Assembly (NCBI GenBank): GCA_031285115.1 | Contig: JAITWU010000182.1 | Span: 1-7,085 of the forward strand | DNA from: Azonexus sp. | GTDB taxonomy: Bacteria; Pseudomonadota; Gammaproteobacteria; Burkholderiales; Rhodocyclaceae | DNA length: 7,085 bases | Reading direction: 5' to 3' | Shown: positions 1 through 5,937 of the stretch, one piece after another | Numbering within the stretch: the stretch's first letter is position 1 | How the letters are laid out: each line of letters starts with the position of its first letter | Notes under the pieces: model-generated | The model's database searches: none | The model's input: the letters and a program-made list of their open reading frames with translations, nothing else | What the model was told of the DNA's origin: nothing | Program-made: the position numbers and the translations under genes

Positions 1-135
1 CCCTCCACCACGCTGCGCGTGGTCCCCCTCCCCATTGGCTGCGCCAATAGGGAGGATCGAAAACCACGGTAGCTCCAAGATCCTCCCCGTTGCGAAGCAA
101 TGGGGAGGGGGACCATGCGAAGCATGGTGGAGGGG
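1..135. repeat. Nested inverted repeat (MITE/REP-like palindrome)
   Basis: Bases 1-58 and 79-134 are imperfect reverse complements (two single-base gaps and a few substitutions), separated by about 20 bases. Each arm contains two small hairpins of its own. In the left arm ACCACGC/GCGTGGT pairs around TGC at 7-23 and ATTGGC/GCCAAT around TGC at 34-48. In the right arm TTGC/GCAA pairs around GAA at 90-100 and ACCATGC/GCATGGT around GAA at 112-128. The arms differ in the first hairpin by a paired change (C-G to T-A), so both versions still fold. No reading frame is supported here. The left end may continue beyond the window, since the right arm has one more G (135) than the left has C. The architecture fits a non-coding dispersed palindromic repeat; the copy number in the genome cannot be judged from one window. 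Confidence 0.85.
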
Positions 136-306
136 TAGGCGAGCGCGAAGTCATGGTTGGCTTATTTACTGGCAAGTTCTCAGCACTGCCTTGAAATGAC
201 AGGAAACTTGATGTTCTGGCCCTGATAGATATTTTGTTGCCGGGCCAATACCAGCGCCGTTGCGCTAAGATGGCGTCCTGACCATCGTCTGACTGGCCCC
301 TTTTCC
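136..306 (+). other. AT-rich intergenic leader upstream of fliO
   Basis: This stretch contains no convincing coding region and is visibly richer in A/T than the flanking genes. Two short ATG frames occur, at 196-225 (nine codons) and 270-281 (three codons), and neither resembles a known leader peptide. Possible RNA structures are a 6-bp pairing of TGGCCC (217-222) with GGGCCA (242-247), an alternative pairing of the same GGGCCA with a second TGGCCC at 294-299, and a perfect 5-bp stem AGCGC/GCGCT around CGTT at 253-266. fliN often precedes fliO in related clusters, but I see no fliN 3' end here, so any fliN must lie left of the repeat. Confidence 0.5.
170..185 (+). promoter_or_regulatory. Possible sigma-54 (RpoN) -24/-12 promoter for fliOPQR
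   Basis: The bases TGGCAAG-TTCT-CAGCA match the RpoN consensus TGGCACG-N4-TTGCW at 9 of 12 specified positions. The invariant GG (171-172) and GC (183-184) have the required 10-base separation. The weak point is the -12 part, which has CA in place of TT. A start about 12 bases downstream of GC would fall near 196, giving fliO a leader of about 110 bases. RpoN control of middle-class flagellar genes is known in several proteobacteria, but it is inferred here from this site alone. No activator site could be identified. Confidence 0.35.
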
Positions 307-705
307 TTGCTCCGCTTCATTCTCCTCTTTCTCCCGCTGTCGGCGGTCGCTGCCGAAGCCGCACCGCCCGGCGTCTCGGTTGGCACCTATGTGCAGGCGG
401 CTTTGGCCCTCTTGTTGATCGTCTCTCTCCTCGCCGGGGCCGCCTGGCTGGCGCGCAAGGTCAGTGGCGGCAAGGGCTTCGGCCAGGGCGGGATGCGCGT
501 TGTCGGCGGCGTCGCCCTCGGGCCGCGTGAGCGCATCGTGCTGGTTGAAGTTGGCGAACAATGGCTGGTGATCGGTATCGTTCCCGGCCATATTCGCACC
601 TTGCACCGTTTACCCAAGGGCGAACTGCCTGCTGGCGACGCGCTCGGCCAGCCTGCCTTCGCGCAATGGCTGCACAACATCAAACAGCGGCAGACGCCGA
701 CATGA
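307..705 (+). CDS. fliO: Flagellar biosynthesis protein FliO
   Basis: FliO is a small inner-membrane protein that helps assemble or stabilise the FliP ring of the flagellar export gate. The 132-residue product has a hydrophobic N-terminus resembling a signal peptide (about residues 2-16), one membrane segment (about 28-48, followed by Arg/Lys) and a compact cytoplasmic beta-rich FliO domain (about 61-103) with the typical run 'GGVALGPRERIVLVEVGEQW'. The stop overlaps the fliP start as ATGA, and position immediately before fliP strongly supports the assignment. The start is uncertain. TTG at 307 preserves the hydrophobic N-terminus, there is no in-frame ATG upstream before the stop at 226-228, and no clear Shine-Dalgarno sequence precedes it. 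The next in-frame ATG would remove the membrane segment. Confidence 0.9.
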   Translation: MLRFILLFLPLSAVAAEAAPPGVSVGTYVQAALALLLIVSLLAGAAWLARKVSGGKGFGQGGMRVVGGVALGPRERIVLVEVGEQWLVIGIVPGHIRTLHRLPKGELPAGDALGQPAFAQWLHNIKQRQTPT

Positions 706-1445
706 AGAAGCGCCTGCTCACCTTCTTCGCCCTGCTGCTGCCCGCCGCTGTGGCGCTGGCGCAGACCGGCGGCCTGCCAGCCATCACCAGTACGCCCGCC
801 GCTGGCGGCGGCACGACGTATTCGCTGACCATCCAGACGCTCCTCTTGCTCACGGCGATGACTTTCATCCCGGCCATGATCCTGATGATGACCAGCTTCA
901 CGCGGATCGTCATTGTTCTGGCCTTGCTGCGTCAGGCAATCGGCACCCAGACTTCGCCGCCCAATCAGGTCATCATCGGTTTGTCGCTGTTTTTGACTTT
1001 TTTCGTCATGAGTCCGGTGCTTGACCGGATTTATACCGAGGCGTATGTGCCTTTGTCGGAAAACCGCATCAATGTCATCGAAGCTGGTGAACGGGCCGCC
1101 ATCCCGCTGCGCGGCTTTATGTTGAAGCAGACGCGCGAATCGGATCTGGCGCTGTTCGCCGGTATCGCCAAGGCCGAACCGTTCGCCAAACCGGACGATA
1201 TTCCGCTGCGCATCCTAGTGCCAGCCTTTGTCATCAGCGAATTGAAAACCGCTTTCCAGATTGGTTTCATCCTCTTCATTCCCTTTCTCGTCATCGACAT
1301 GGTGGTCGCCAGTATGTTGATGTCGATGGGCATGATGATGATGTCGCCGATCATGGTCGCCCTGCCTTTCAAAATGATGCTGTTCGTGCTGGTCGACGGC
1401 TGGCATCTGGTGATTGGCTCGCTGGTGCAGAGTTTTACGCCATGA
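702..1445 (+). CDS. fliP: Flagellar export gate protein FliP
   Basis: FliP forms the pentameric core of the FliPQR channel through which rod, hook and filament subunits leave the cytoplasm. The 247-residue product, close to the usual length of about 245, has a cleavable signal peptide (residues 1-20, cut likely after ALA). A large hydrophobic block with 'MMTSFTRIVIVLALLRQAIG' at 62-81 follows, then a hydrophilic periplasmic region (about 112-170). The family signature 'VPAFVISELKTAFQIGF' lies at 173-189 and a Met-rich segment around 206-218 matches the methionine gasket that closes the channel. I chose ATG 702 because it gives the signal peptide and overlaps the fliO stop as ATGA; the open frame reaches back to 561, but the extra 47 residues are fliO read out of frame. 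Translation is probably coupled to fliO. Confidence 0.97.
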   Translation: MKKRLLTFFALLLPAAVALAQTGGLPAITSTPAAGGGTTYSLTIQTLLLLTAMTFIPAMILMMTSFTRIVIVLALLRQAIGTQTSPPNQVIIGLSLFLTFFVMSPVLDRIYTEAYVPLSENRINVIEAGERAAIPLRGFMLKQTRESDLALFAGIAKAEPFAKPDDIPLRILVPAFVISELKTAFQIGFILFIPFLVIDMVVASMLMSMGMMMMSPIMVALPFKMMLFVLVDGWHLVIGSLVQSFTP

Positions 1446-1711
1446 CGCCGGGCACGGTCATGGAAATTGGCCGCCAGGCGATCGAGGTCGCCTTGACCAT
1501 GGCCGCCCCGACCCTGCTCACGGCGCTGGCCGTCGGCCTCATCATCAGCGTTTTTCAGGCGGCGACGCAGATCAATGAGGCGACCCTGCAATTCGTGCCG
1601 AAGCTGATTTCGATGTTCATCGTGCTGCTGGTGTTCGGGCCGTGGATGCTGCAATACATGGTTGATTACATCCAGCGTCTGTTCGGCAGTATTCCGCAAC
1701 TGATCGGATGA
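1442..1711 (+). CDS. fliQ: Flagellar export gate protein FliQ
   Basis: FliQ is the small subunit that wraps around the FliP/FliR core of the export gate in the inner membrane. The product has 89 residues, the standard family length, with two membrane helices (about 14-38 and 54-75). The conserved hairpin between them, 'ISVFQAATQINEATLQFVPK' (35-54), is the hallmark of FliQ and its injectisome homologue SctS. The start overlaps the fliP stop (ATGA at 1442-1445) and the stop overlaps the fliR start, so production is probably linked to its neighbours by termination-reinitiation; no strong Shine-Dalgarno sequence is visible. The flagellar neighbours separate it from an injectisome SctS. Confidence 0.97.
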   Translation: MTPGTVMEIGRQAIEVALTMAAPTLLTALAVGLIISVFQAATQINEATLQFVPKLISMFIVLLVFGPWMLQYMVDYIQRLFGSIPQLIG

Positions 1712-2487
1712 TCAGCATCAGTTCGGCGCAGATCGACGCCTGGATCGCCGCTCTCATCTTTCCGCTGGCCCGCGTTCTCGCTTTCATCGCTGCCGTTCCG
1801 CTGTGGAGCACCTCGGTCGTGCCGCAGCGGACGCGCCTGATTCTCGGTATCGCCATCACCCTCGCCATCGTCCCGATTCTGCCGCCGATGCCAGCGGTGC
1901 AACCGGCGACGATGGCCGGTCTGTGGATCATGTTGCAGCAAATGCTGGTCGGTATCGGCATGGGCTTTGCCGCCCGCATCGTTTTTTCCGCCTTCGATCT
2001 GGCCGGTGAATTCATGGGTTTTCAGATGGGCCTTGGCTTCGCCACCTTCTATGACCCGCTGCGCGGCTCGCAAACGCCGGTGGTTGCCGAATTCATGAGC
2101 CTCATGGCGCTTTTGCTGCTGCTGTCGATGAACGGCCATCTCCTCTATTTCGCCACGCTGGCGCAGAGCTTTGTCGCCATTCCGGTGAGCGCCACGCCCC
2201 TGGCCGCCGGTTCATGGATCAATCTCGTCAATCTCGGCGGCCATATTTTTTCGGCGGGCCTCCTGATTTCCCTGCCAATCGTCGTCGCCATGATGATCAC
2301 CAATCTGGCGCTCGCCGTGCTGACGCGGGCCGCGCCGCAGCTCAACATCTTCGCTTTGGGTTTTCCGATGACCCTGATGGGCGGTTTTTTCGTGCTGGCC
2401 ATTGGTCTTAGCTACATGGCCGAGCCGATTCAGGAAGTGTTCGAGATGGCCCTTGAGGCCATGCTCGGCTTTGCGGTCGTGCGCTAG
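1708..2487 (+). CDS. fliR: Flagellar export gate protein FliR
   Basis: FliR completes the FliP5-FliQ4-FliR1 export gate and contributes the plug region that blocks the closed channel. The 259-residue product is of usual length and strongly hydrophobic, with about six membrane segments. Recognisable features are the N-terminal 'IFPLARVLAFIAAVPLW' (17-33), the central 'EFMGFQMGLGFATFYDP' (101-117) and the C-terminal 'LTRAAPQLNIFALGFP' (205-220). The ATG overlaps the fliQ stop as ATGA at 1708-1711. flhB, often next in other genomes, is absent; instead the gene ends in a TAG that shares the palindrome CTAG with the stop of the opposing lipoprotein gene. No fusion or truncation is visible. Confidence 0.97.
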   Translation: MISISSAQIDAWIAALIFPLARVLAFIAAVPLWSTSVVPQRTRLILGIAITLAIVPILPPMPAVQPATMAGLWIMLQQMLVGIGMGFAARIVFSAFDLAGEFMGFQMGLGFATFYDPLRGSQTPVVAEFMSLMALLLLLSMNGHLLYFATLAQSFVAIPVSATPLAAGSWINLVNLGGHIFSAGLLISLPIVVAMMITNLALAVLTRAAPQLNIFALGFPMTLMGGFFVLAIGLSYMAEPIQEVFEMALEAMLGFAVVR

Positions 2488-2939
2488 TTTTGCAGGAAGG
2501 AATCCGCCGCTTCCTGTTTGACGAGGCGAACCACCCCTTCGGCGACGCGCCGCGCGCCGAGGGTTTGGGAGTCGATGCCTTCGCTGTATTCGACGATCTG
2601 ATAGCTTTGATAGCCTTTCGTTTCCTGCAAAACGCCAGCGCGCCGCTTCAATACCTGGAGTGATTCACCCGCGCCGCCGGTGTGAAAACGCTTCATCTTG
2701 AGCGACAGGCGATAGGTGTTGTCGTTCAGGGGCTGTTCCTCGATTTCCCAATTGGGGGCGAGCGGGTCATAGACGTAGTAGATTGCCGCCGCCGCCGCCG
2801 CCACATTGATGAGCGTCGACAGTTTGACGCTGGCGTTGGTCGCCAGTTGAACCGACTTGTCGGGCAGCAGGGGCGAGTTGCCGCAACCGGCGAGAAGCAG
2901 CGCGCCGCCAAGCATCAGGGTTGCCGCCGCCGCTTTCAT
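2484..2939 (-). CDS. Putative lipoprotein in the flgK-flgL operon, function unknown
   Basis: I do not recognise a named family. The 151-residue product begins with a type II signal peptide: Lys2, a hydrophobic run, then the lipobox L-A-G-C with lipidated Cys19. Residues 20-21 are Gly-Asn, with no Asp at +2, so delivery to the outer membrane is expected. A second hydrophobic Ala-rich run (about 42-55, encoded partly by six consecutive Ala codons) follows, then a mixed charged domain (about 60-148) with 'YRLSLKMKRFHTGGAGES' and a C-terminal stretch ending in 'GARRVAEGVVRLVKQEA'. The ATG overlaps the flgL stop as ATGA (2936-2939), which ties its translation to the hook-filament junction genes. 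A role at the cell envelope in flagellar assembly or an outer-membrane ring is inference from location only. No Shine-Dalgarno sequence of its own is seen. Confidence 0.88.
   Translation of the reverse strand: MKAAAATLMLGGALLLAGCGNSPLLPDKSVQLATNASVKLSTLINVAAAAAAIYYVYDPLAPNWEIEEQPLNDNTYRLSLKMKRFHTGGAGESLQVLKRRAGVLQETKGYQSYQIVEYSEGIDSQTLGARRVAEGVVRLVKQEAADSFLQN
2785..2802. repeat. (GCC)6 trinucleotide repeat inside the lipoprotein gene
   Basis: Six perfect GCC units on the + strand encode Ala47-Ala52 of the lipoprotein on the - strand (five GCG codons and one GCA). The repeat length is a multiple of three, so slippage would change the alanine run without breaking the frame. Confidence 0.8.
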
Positions 2940-3886
2940 ATGACGTTGAACAAACTCAACTGGCTGATGGTTTTGAACGACAATTGCGCCGCCTCCAGTT
3001 GCATTTGCAGTTGCGACATTTTCGAGGCGGCGTCGATGTAGTCGAGATCCTGCAAGTCAGAGAGGCGGTTTGAGTAGAGGAGGTCGTAATCCTCGCCCGC
3101 CGTCTGCATCGAGTCGAGCGCGTTCATGCGCCCGCCAAGGGAAGCGCGAACCACGCCGGTGTGGTCGAGCATCGACAGCGTGTCGGTCAAGGATTGCTGG
3201 TAGTCGGCGACATTAAAAGCATTGCTGCTGAGGTTGTCGATGAGATTCTGCACGCTGTCGAACATGCTGCGCCCGGTCGGGTTGCCTTGGGCGTCGCGCA
3301 CCTGCATGAAGGTCGCAAGTCCGTTTTCCGAAGTCGCCATGACCCGCGAGCCGCTGACCTGCAAGGCTTCGACGCCAGCATCGCCGTTGTAGCTGACATA
3401 GGAGCCGGTCGCCAGCGAGTACGGCGGCGTGGCGGCGGCATTGAGCGTAAACGGCTGGGTCGAGGTGCTGTAACCGGCGAAGATGAATTTGCCGGTGCCG
3501 TCCTGGGTATTGGCAAGGTCGATCAGGCTTTGCAGTTGCTGCTTCAATTGCGCCGCAATCTGGCCGCGCTGCGAGTCGTCATAGGTGCCATTGCCCGCGT
3601 TGACGGCGCTCTCGTGGATCGACTGCAACACGTCCTGAATGCTCGATAGCGTCGAATCGGCAAAATTGAGTTTGCCGTTGGCGTTCTTGATGTTGTCGAT
3701 GAACTGGGTGTTTACGTTCTGCGCCTGCGTCGTCTTGAGCGCTTCCGATGCGCCAATCGGATCGTCCTGCGGCGAGAGGATTTTTTTGCCGCTCGACATC
3801 TGCTGTTGCAGCTTGTACATGTCGGAAGTCCGGTTCTGCATACCGATGGTGCCGGAATTGAAAATTTGTGCCGTGCTGACTCGCAT
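2936..3886 (-). CDS. flgL: Flagellar hook-associated protein 3, FlgL
   Basis: FlgL (HAP3) is secreted through the flagellar export gate and forms the second junction ring between FlgK and the flagellin filament. The 316-residue product matches the usual length. Its flagellin-like N-terminal coiled region (about 1-130) includes 'LQQQMSSGKKILSPQDDPIG' (26-45), typical of FlgL. A variable beta domain (about 132-200) and a C-terminal helical region (about 225-316) with 'ASLGGRMNALDSM' (248-260) follow. I chose ATG 3886 because it starts the standard MRVSTAQIF N-terminus and has AGGAG at 3895-3899, eight bases upstream. The open frame reaches 4228, but that extension lies inside flgK in another frame. 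It follows flgK by 13 bases and its stop overlaps the lipoprotein start. Confidence 0.96.
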   Translation of the reverse strand: MRVSTAQIFNSGTIGMQNRTSDMYKLQQQMSSGKKILSPQDDPIGASEALKTTQAQNVNTQFIDNIKNANGKLNFADSTLSSIQDVLQSIHESAVNAGNGTYDDSQRGQIAAQLKQQLQSLIDLANTQDGTGKFIFAGYSTSTQPFTLNAAATPPYSLATGSYVSYNGDAGVEALQVSGSRVMATSENGLATFMQVRDAQGNPTGRSMFDSVQNLIDNLSSNAFNVADYQQSLTDTLSMLDHTGVVRASLGGRMNALDSMQTAGEDYDLLYSNRLSDLQDLDYIDAASKMSQLQMQLEAAQLSFKTISQLSLFNVI

Positions 3887-3894
3887 GATCGTCA

Positions 3895-3901
3895 CTCCTT
3901 T
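3895..3901 (-). promoter_or_regulatory. flgL Shine-Dalgarno overlapping the flgK stop
   Basis: On the - strand the flgK stop runs straight into the site as TAAAGGAG, and AGGAG ends eight bases before the flgL ATG. This is a strong ribosome site at ideal spacing, and it decides the flgL start at 3886. The overlap with the flgK terminator codon lets ribosomes finishing flgK feed flgL. Confidence 0.8.
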
Positions 3902-5918
3902 AGCGGATCGACAGCAAGGTGTCGAACAGCGTGCTCTGAATCTGGATAATTTTCGAGGCCGCCTGATAAGCCTGCTGGTATTTGAGCAGGTTGGCCGCTT
4001 CTTCATCGAGATTGACGCCGGAGAGGCTTTGCTGCGTCTCCTCCGCCTGGTGCAGGATGGCCGTCTGGGCGTCGAGCTGAACCTTGGCTTCGCGCGTTTG
4101 AATGCCGTTGGCGGCAACCATTCTGGCGTAGGCGTCCTGGAAGTTGGAAGCGCCGCCTTCGATCGTCTTCTGTGTCTGCAACATACCGAGCAACTGGATA
4201 TTGCGGCCATCCTGAACGCCAGCCGCACTTTTGTCGATGGTGAAGCTGTCCGTACCGCTGGCGGGCGGCGTCCCGGCGACGCTGAAGTACATATTGTTGT
4301 AATTAAAGCCGGTCAGCGTCGCGCTGCCGCTGGTCAGCGCAATATTGCCAGCGCCGGTGACTTGCGTGCCATCCGAGTACGTCGCCGTCCACGCGCCGGG
4401 CACGCCTTGCAGGTCGGTCGCCGTCAGGGACAGCGTCACGGCTCCCGCTGGCGCGGTATAGCCGACGCCAGCCACGCCTTGGGAAATGGTGAAATTACCG
4501 GTGTTGGCAATGGCCGGAGTCACCGTGACCGGCCCGGCCGCCGCGATCAGGCGCGGGTCGGCGGCGATGTTCTGATTGACGCTGATCGACTCGGCGGCAG
4601 CCGTATAGGGCTTCAAGGTAAATTTGTCGCCGTTGTTGCCGATGGCGCCGATATTGAGGTCGATGCCGTCGAAACTGACGCTGCCCGCCCCCGTGCCGGT
4701 GGCGACCTGTTTGTTGTCGCTCAGGCGGGTCACGGTGTAAGCGCCGCCCGCGCCAAAGCTGACCTGATAATCGCTGGCGATCAGATCGGTGGTGAAATTG
4801 CCGCTGTAATCCGGCGGCTGCGGCGCATTCGGTGTGGCGAAAGTGGCTGAAACGCTGCCGCTGCCGGTGTTTTTGTAATTCGGCTCGATGGTCAGAGCCG
4901 TCGCTGTCGTCAGCGAAAACAGGTCGCTCGCAAAATTGGGGTCGCCCGCGACATTGCCGAGCAAATCCTGGCCCAGGGCAAGCTGGGCATTGAAGGTCAG
5001 GCTGACGGAAGCGGCCAGACGCCCGATTTGATTTTCGACGCTGTCGAGCGAGTTGCGGGCGGCAAGAAGGCCCGACAGTTCGCCACCGGCAATCAGCGCG
5101 TTCGACAGTTCGAGCGTCGCGCCGGAACCCAGTTTGAGGCCGATGGCGATTTTTTGCGGGTCGGCGGCGGAAGGCATCGCCACCAGTTGCTGCGCCCGGT
5201 TGCCGACCACCAATTGCTGGCCGGTGCCGAAATAGACGTTGTAACTGCCGTCGGTGTTGGTTGTCGTCGTCACGCCGATCAACTGGCCCAACTGCTTGAC
5301 CAGGAGGTCGCGCTGGTCGAGCAGGTTGTTGGGCGGCTGCCCGCCGGAAGCGCCTTGGGTGAGAATGATTTGCTGATTGAAATCGGCAATCTGCGCAGCA
5401 TACGAATTGATGAGGTCGACATCGTCGCCGAGGCGGCCATTGATTTCGTTGCGGATTTCGGTAACACGACCGCTCACCGCCTTGAAGCGGTCAGCCAGCG
5501 TCTGGGCTGAGGAAACCATACTCTGCCGCGCCGCCACCGACGATGGATCAGCCGATACCGTCTGCACGCCGGAAAAGAAATTTTGCAGGGCGGCGGAGAC
5601 GCCAGCTTCCGCATCAGCGAGCAGATTGTCGACCTGGGAAAGATAACCGTAAGCGGCATCGAGCGAACTGACCTTGGTCTGCGCCGCATTGACCTGCTGC
5701 GCCAGATAGGAGCTGTACATGCGCTCGATGGTGACGACGCGAACGCCGGTGCCGATGGCGCCCGCGCCGGTATTGACCGAAATATTGGTCGCCTGCAACG
5801 CGCGCTGGCGGTTATAACCATCCGTACTGGCGTTGGTGATGTTGTTTGACGTCGTCAACAGATTGATCTGGGCGGCGTTCATGCCGCTGATCGCAATACC
5901 GAATAATCCTGAACTCAT
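3900..5918 (-). CDS. flgK: Flagellar hook-associated protein 1, FlgK
   Basis: FlgK (HAP1) is exported late and forms the first junction ring on the hook tip. The N-terminus has the rod/hook-family motif 'NLLTTSNNITNASTDGYNRQ' (19-38), followed by long helical coiled regions to about 180 and 'NNLLDQRDLLVKQLGQLIGV' (197-216). The C-terminus has the matching 'NLDEEAANLLKYQQAYQAAS' (636-655). At 672 residues it is longer than the 553-residue Salmonella protein. The extra length lies in the middle, where two Gly/Ser/Thr-rich beta segments (about 371-437 and 496-563) look like related surface modules. ATG 5918 is supported by the near-invariant start of the family and by GAGGTG just upstream. It is preceded by a sigma-28 promoter and followed closely by flgL. 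Confidence 0.96.
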   Translation of the reverse strand: MSSGLFGIAISGMNAAQINLLTTSNNITNASTDGYNRQRALQATNISVNTGAGAIGTGVRVVTIERMYSSYLAQQVNAAQTKVSSLDAAYGYLSQVDNLLADAEAGVSAALQNFFSGVQTVSADPSSVAARQSMVSSAQTLADRFKAVSGRVTEIRNEINGRLGDDVDLINSYAAQIADFNQQIILTQGASGGQPPNNLLDQRDLLVKQLGQLIGVTTTTNTDGSYNVYFGTGQQLVVGNRAQQLVAMPSAADPQKIAIGLKLGSGATLELSNALIAGGELSGLLAARNSLDSVENQIGRLAASVSLTFNAQLALGQDLLGNVAGDPNFASDLFSLTTATALTIEPNYKNTGSGSVSATFATPNAPQPPDYSGNFTTDLIASDYQVSFGAGGAYTVTRLSDNKQVATGTGAGSVSFDGIDLNIGAIGNNGDKFTLKPYTAAAESISVNQNIAADPRLIAAAGPVTVTPAIANTGNFTISQGVAGVGYTAPAGAVTLSLTATDLQGVPGAWTATYSDGTQVTGAGNIALTSGSATLTGFNYNNMYFSVAGTPPASGTDSFTIDKSAAGVQDGRNIQLLGMLQTQKTIEGGASNFQDAYARMVAANGIQTREAKVQLDAQTAILHQAEETQQSLSGVNLDEEAANLLKYQQAYQAASKIIQIQSTLFDTLLSIR

Positions 5919-5922
5919 GACT

Positions 5923-5937
5923 CACCTCTTTGAGGTA
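5923..5937 (-). promoter_or_regulatory. Hairpin covering the flgK Shine-Dalgarno site
   Basis: On the - strand ACCTC (5936-5932), AAA (5931-5929) and GAGGT (5928-5924) form a perfect 5-bp stem with a three-base loop, extendable by one U-G pair (5937/5923). The GAGGTG half is the flgK ribosome site, ending a few bases before ATG 5918. The hairpin would hide this site in any mRNA that enters from flgJ. mRNA beginning at the predicted sigma-28 start (about 5930) would lack the ACCTC half. The complementarity is seen directly; the regulatory role is inference. Confidence 0.5.

Noticed and set aside
1..135. CRISPR array or rho-independent terminator
   Set aside because: The repeats are inverted and nested rather than direct and evenly spaced, and no T-run follows the hairpins.
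180..386. 68-codon frame on the - strand crossing the fliO start region
   Set aside because: I considered it as a gene remnant because its last 30 or so residues (ending near 180) look fairly protein-like. However, the first half is antisense to fliO, I recognise no family, and there is no ribosome site, so I do not call it.
561..701. N-terminal extension of the fliP open frame (47 codons)
   Set aside because: It is fliO read in another frame. ATG 702 gives a proper signal peptide and the ATGA overlap.
2440..2540. Intrinsic terminator between the convergent operons
   Set aside because: The genes overlap by four bases and I see no stem followed by a T-run on either strand around the junction.
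3887..4228. N-terminal extension of the flgL open frame (114 codons)
   Set aside because: It overlaps flgK out of frame and is low-complexity Arg/Ser/Pro sequence. The family N-terminus and a strong ribosome site place the start at 3886.
3639..4850. Long open frame (403 codons) on the + strand
   Set aside because: It lies antisense to flgK and flgL, both well-supported genes; its protein is rich in Arg/Gly/Val with no recognisable domain. This is typical of the frame opposite GC-rich coding sequence.
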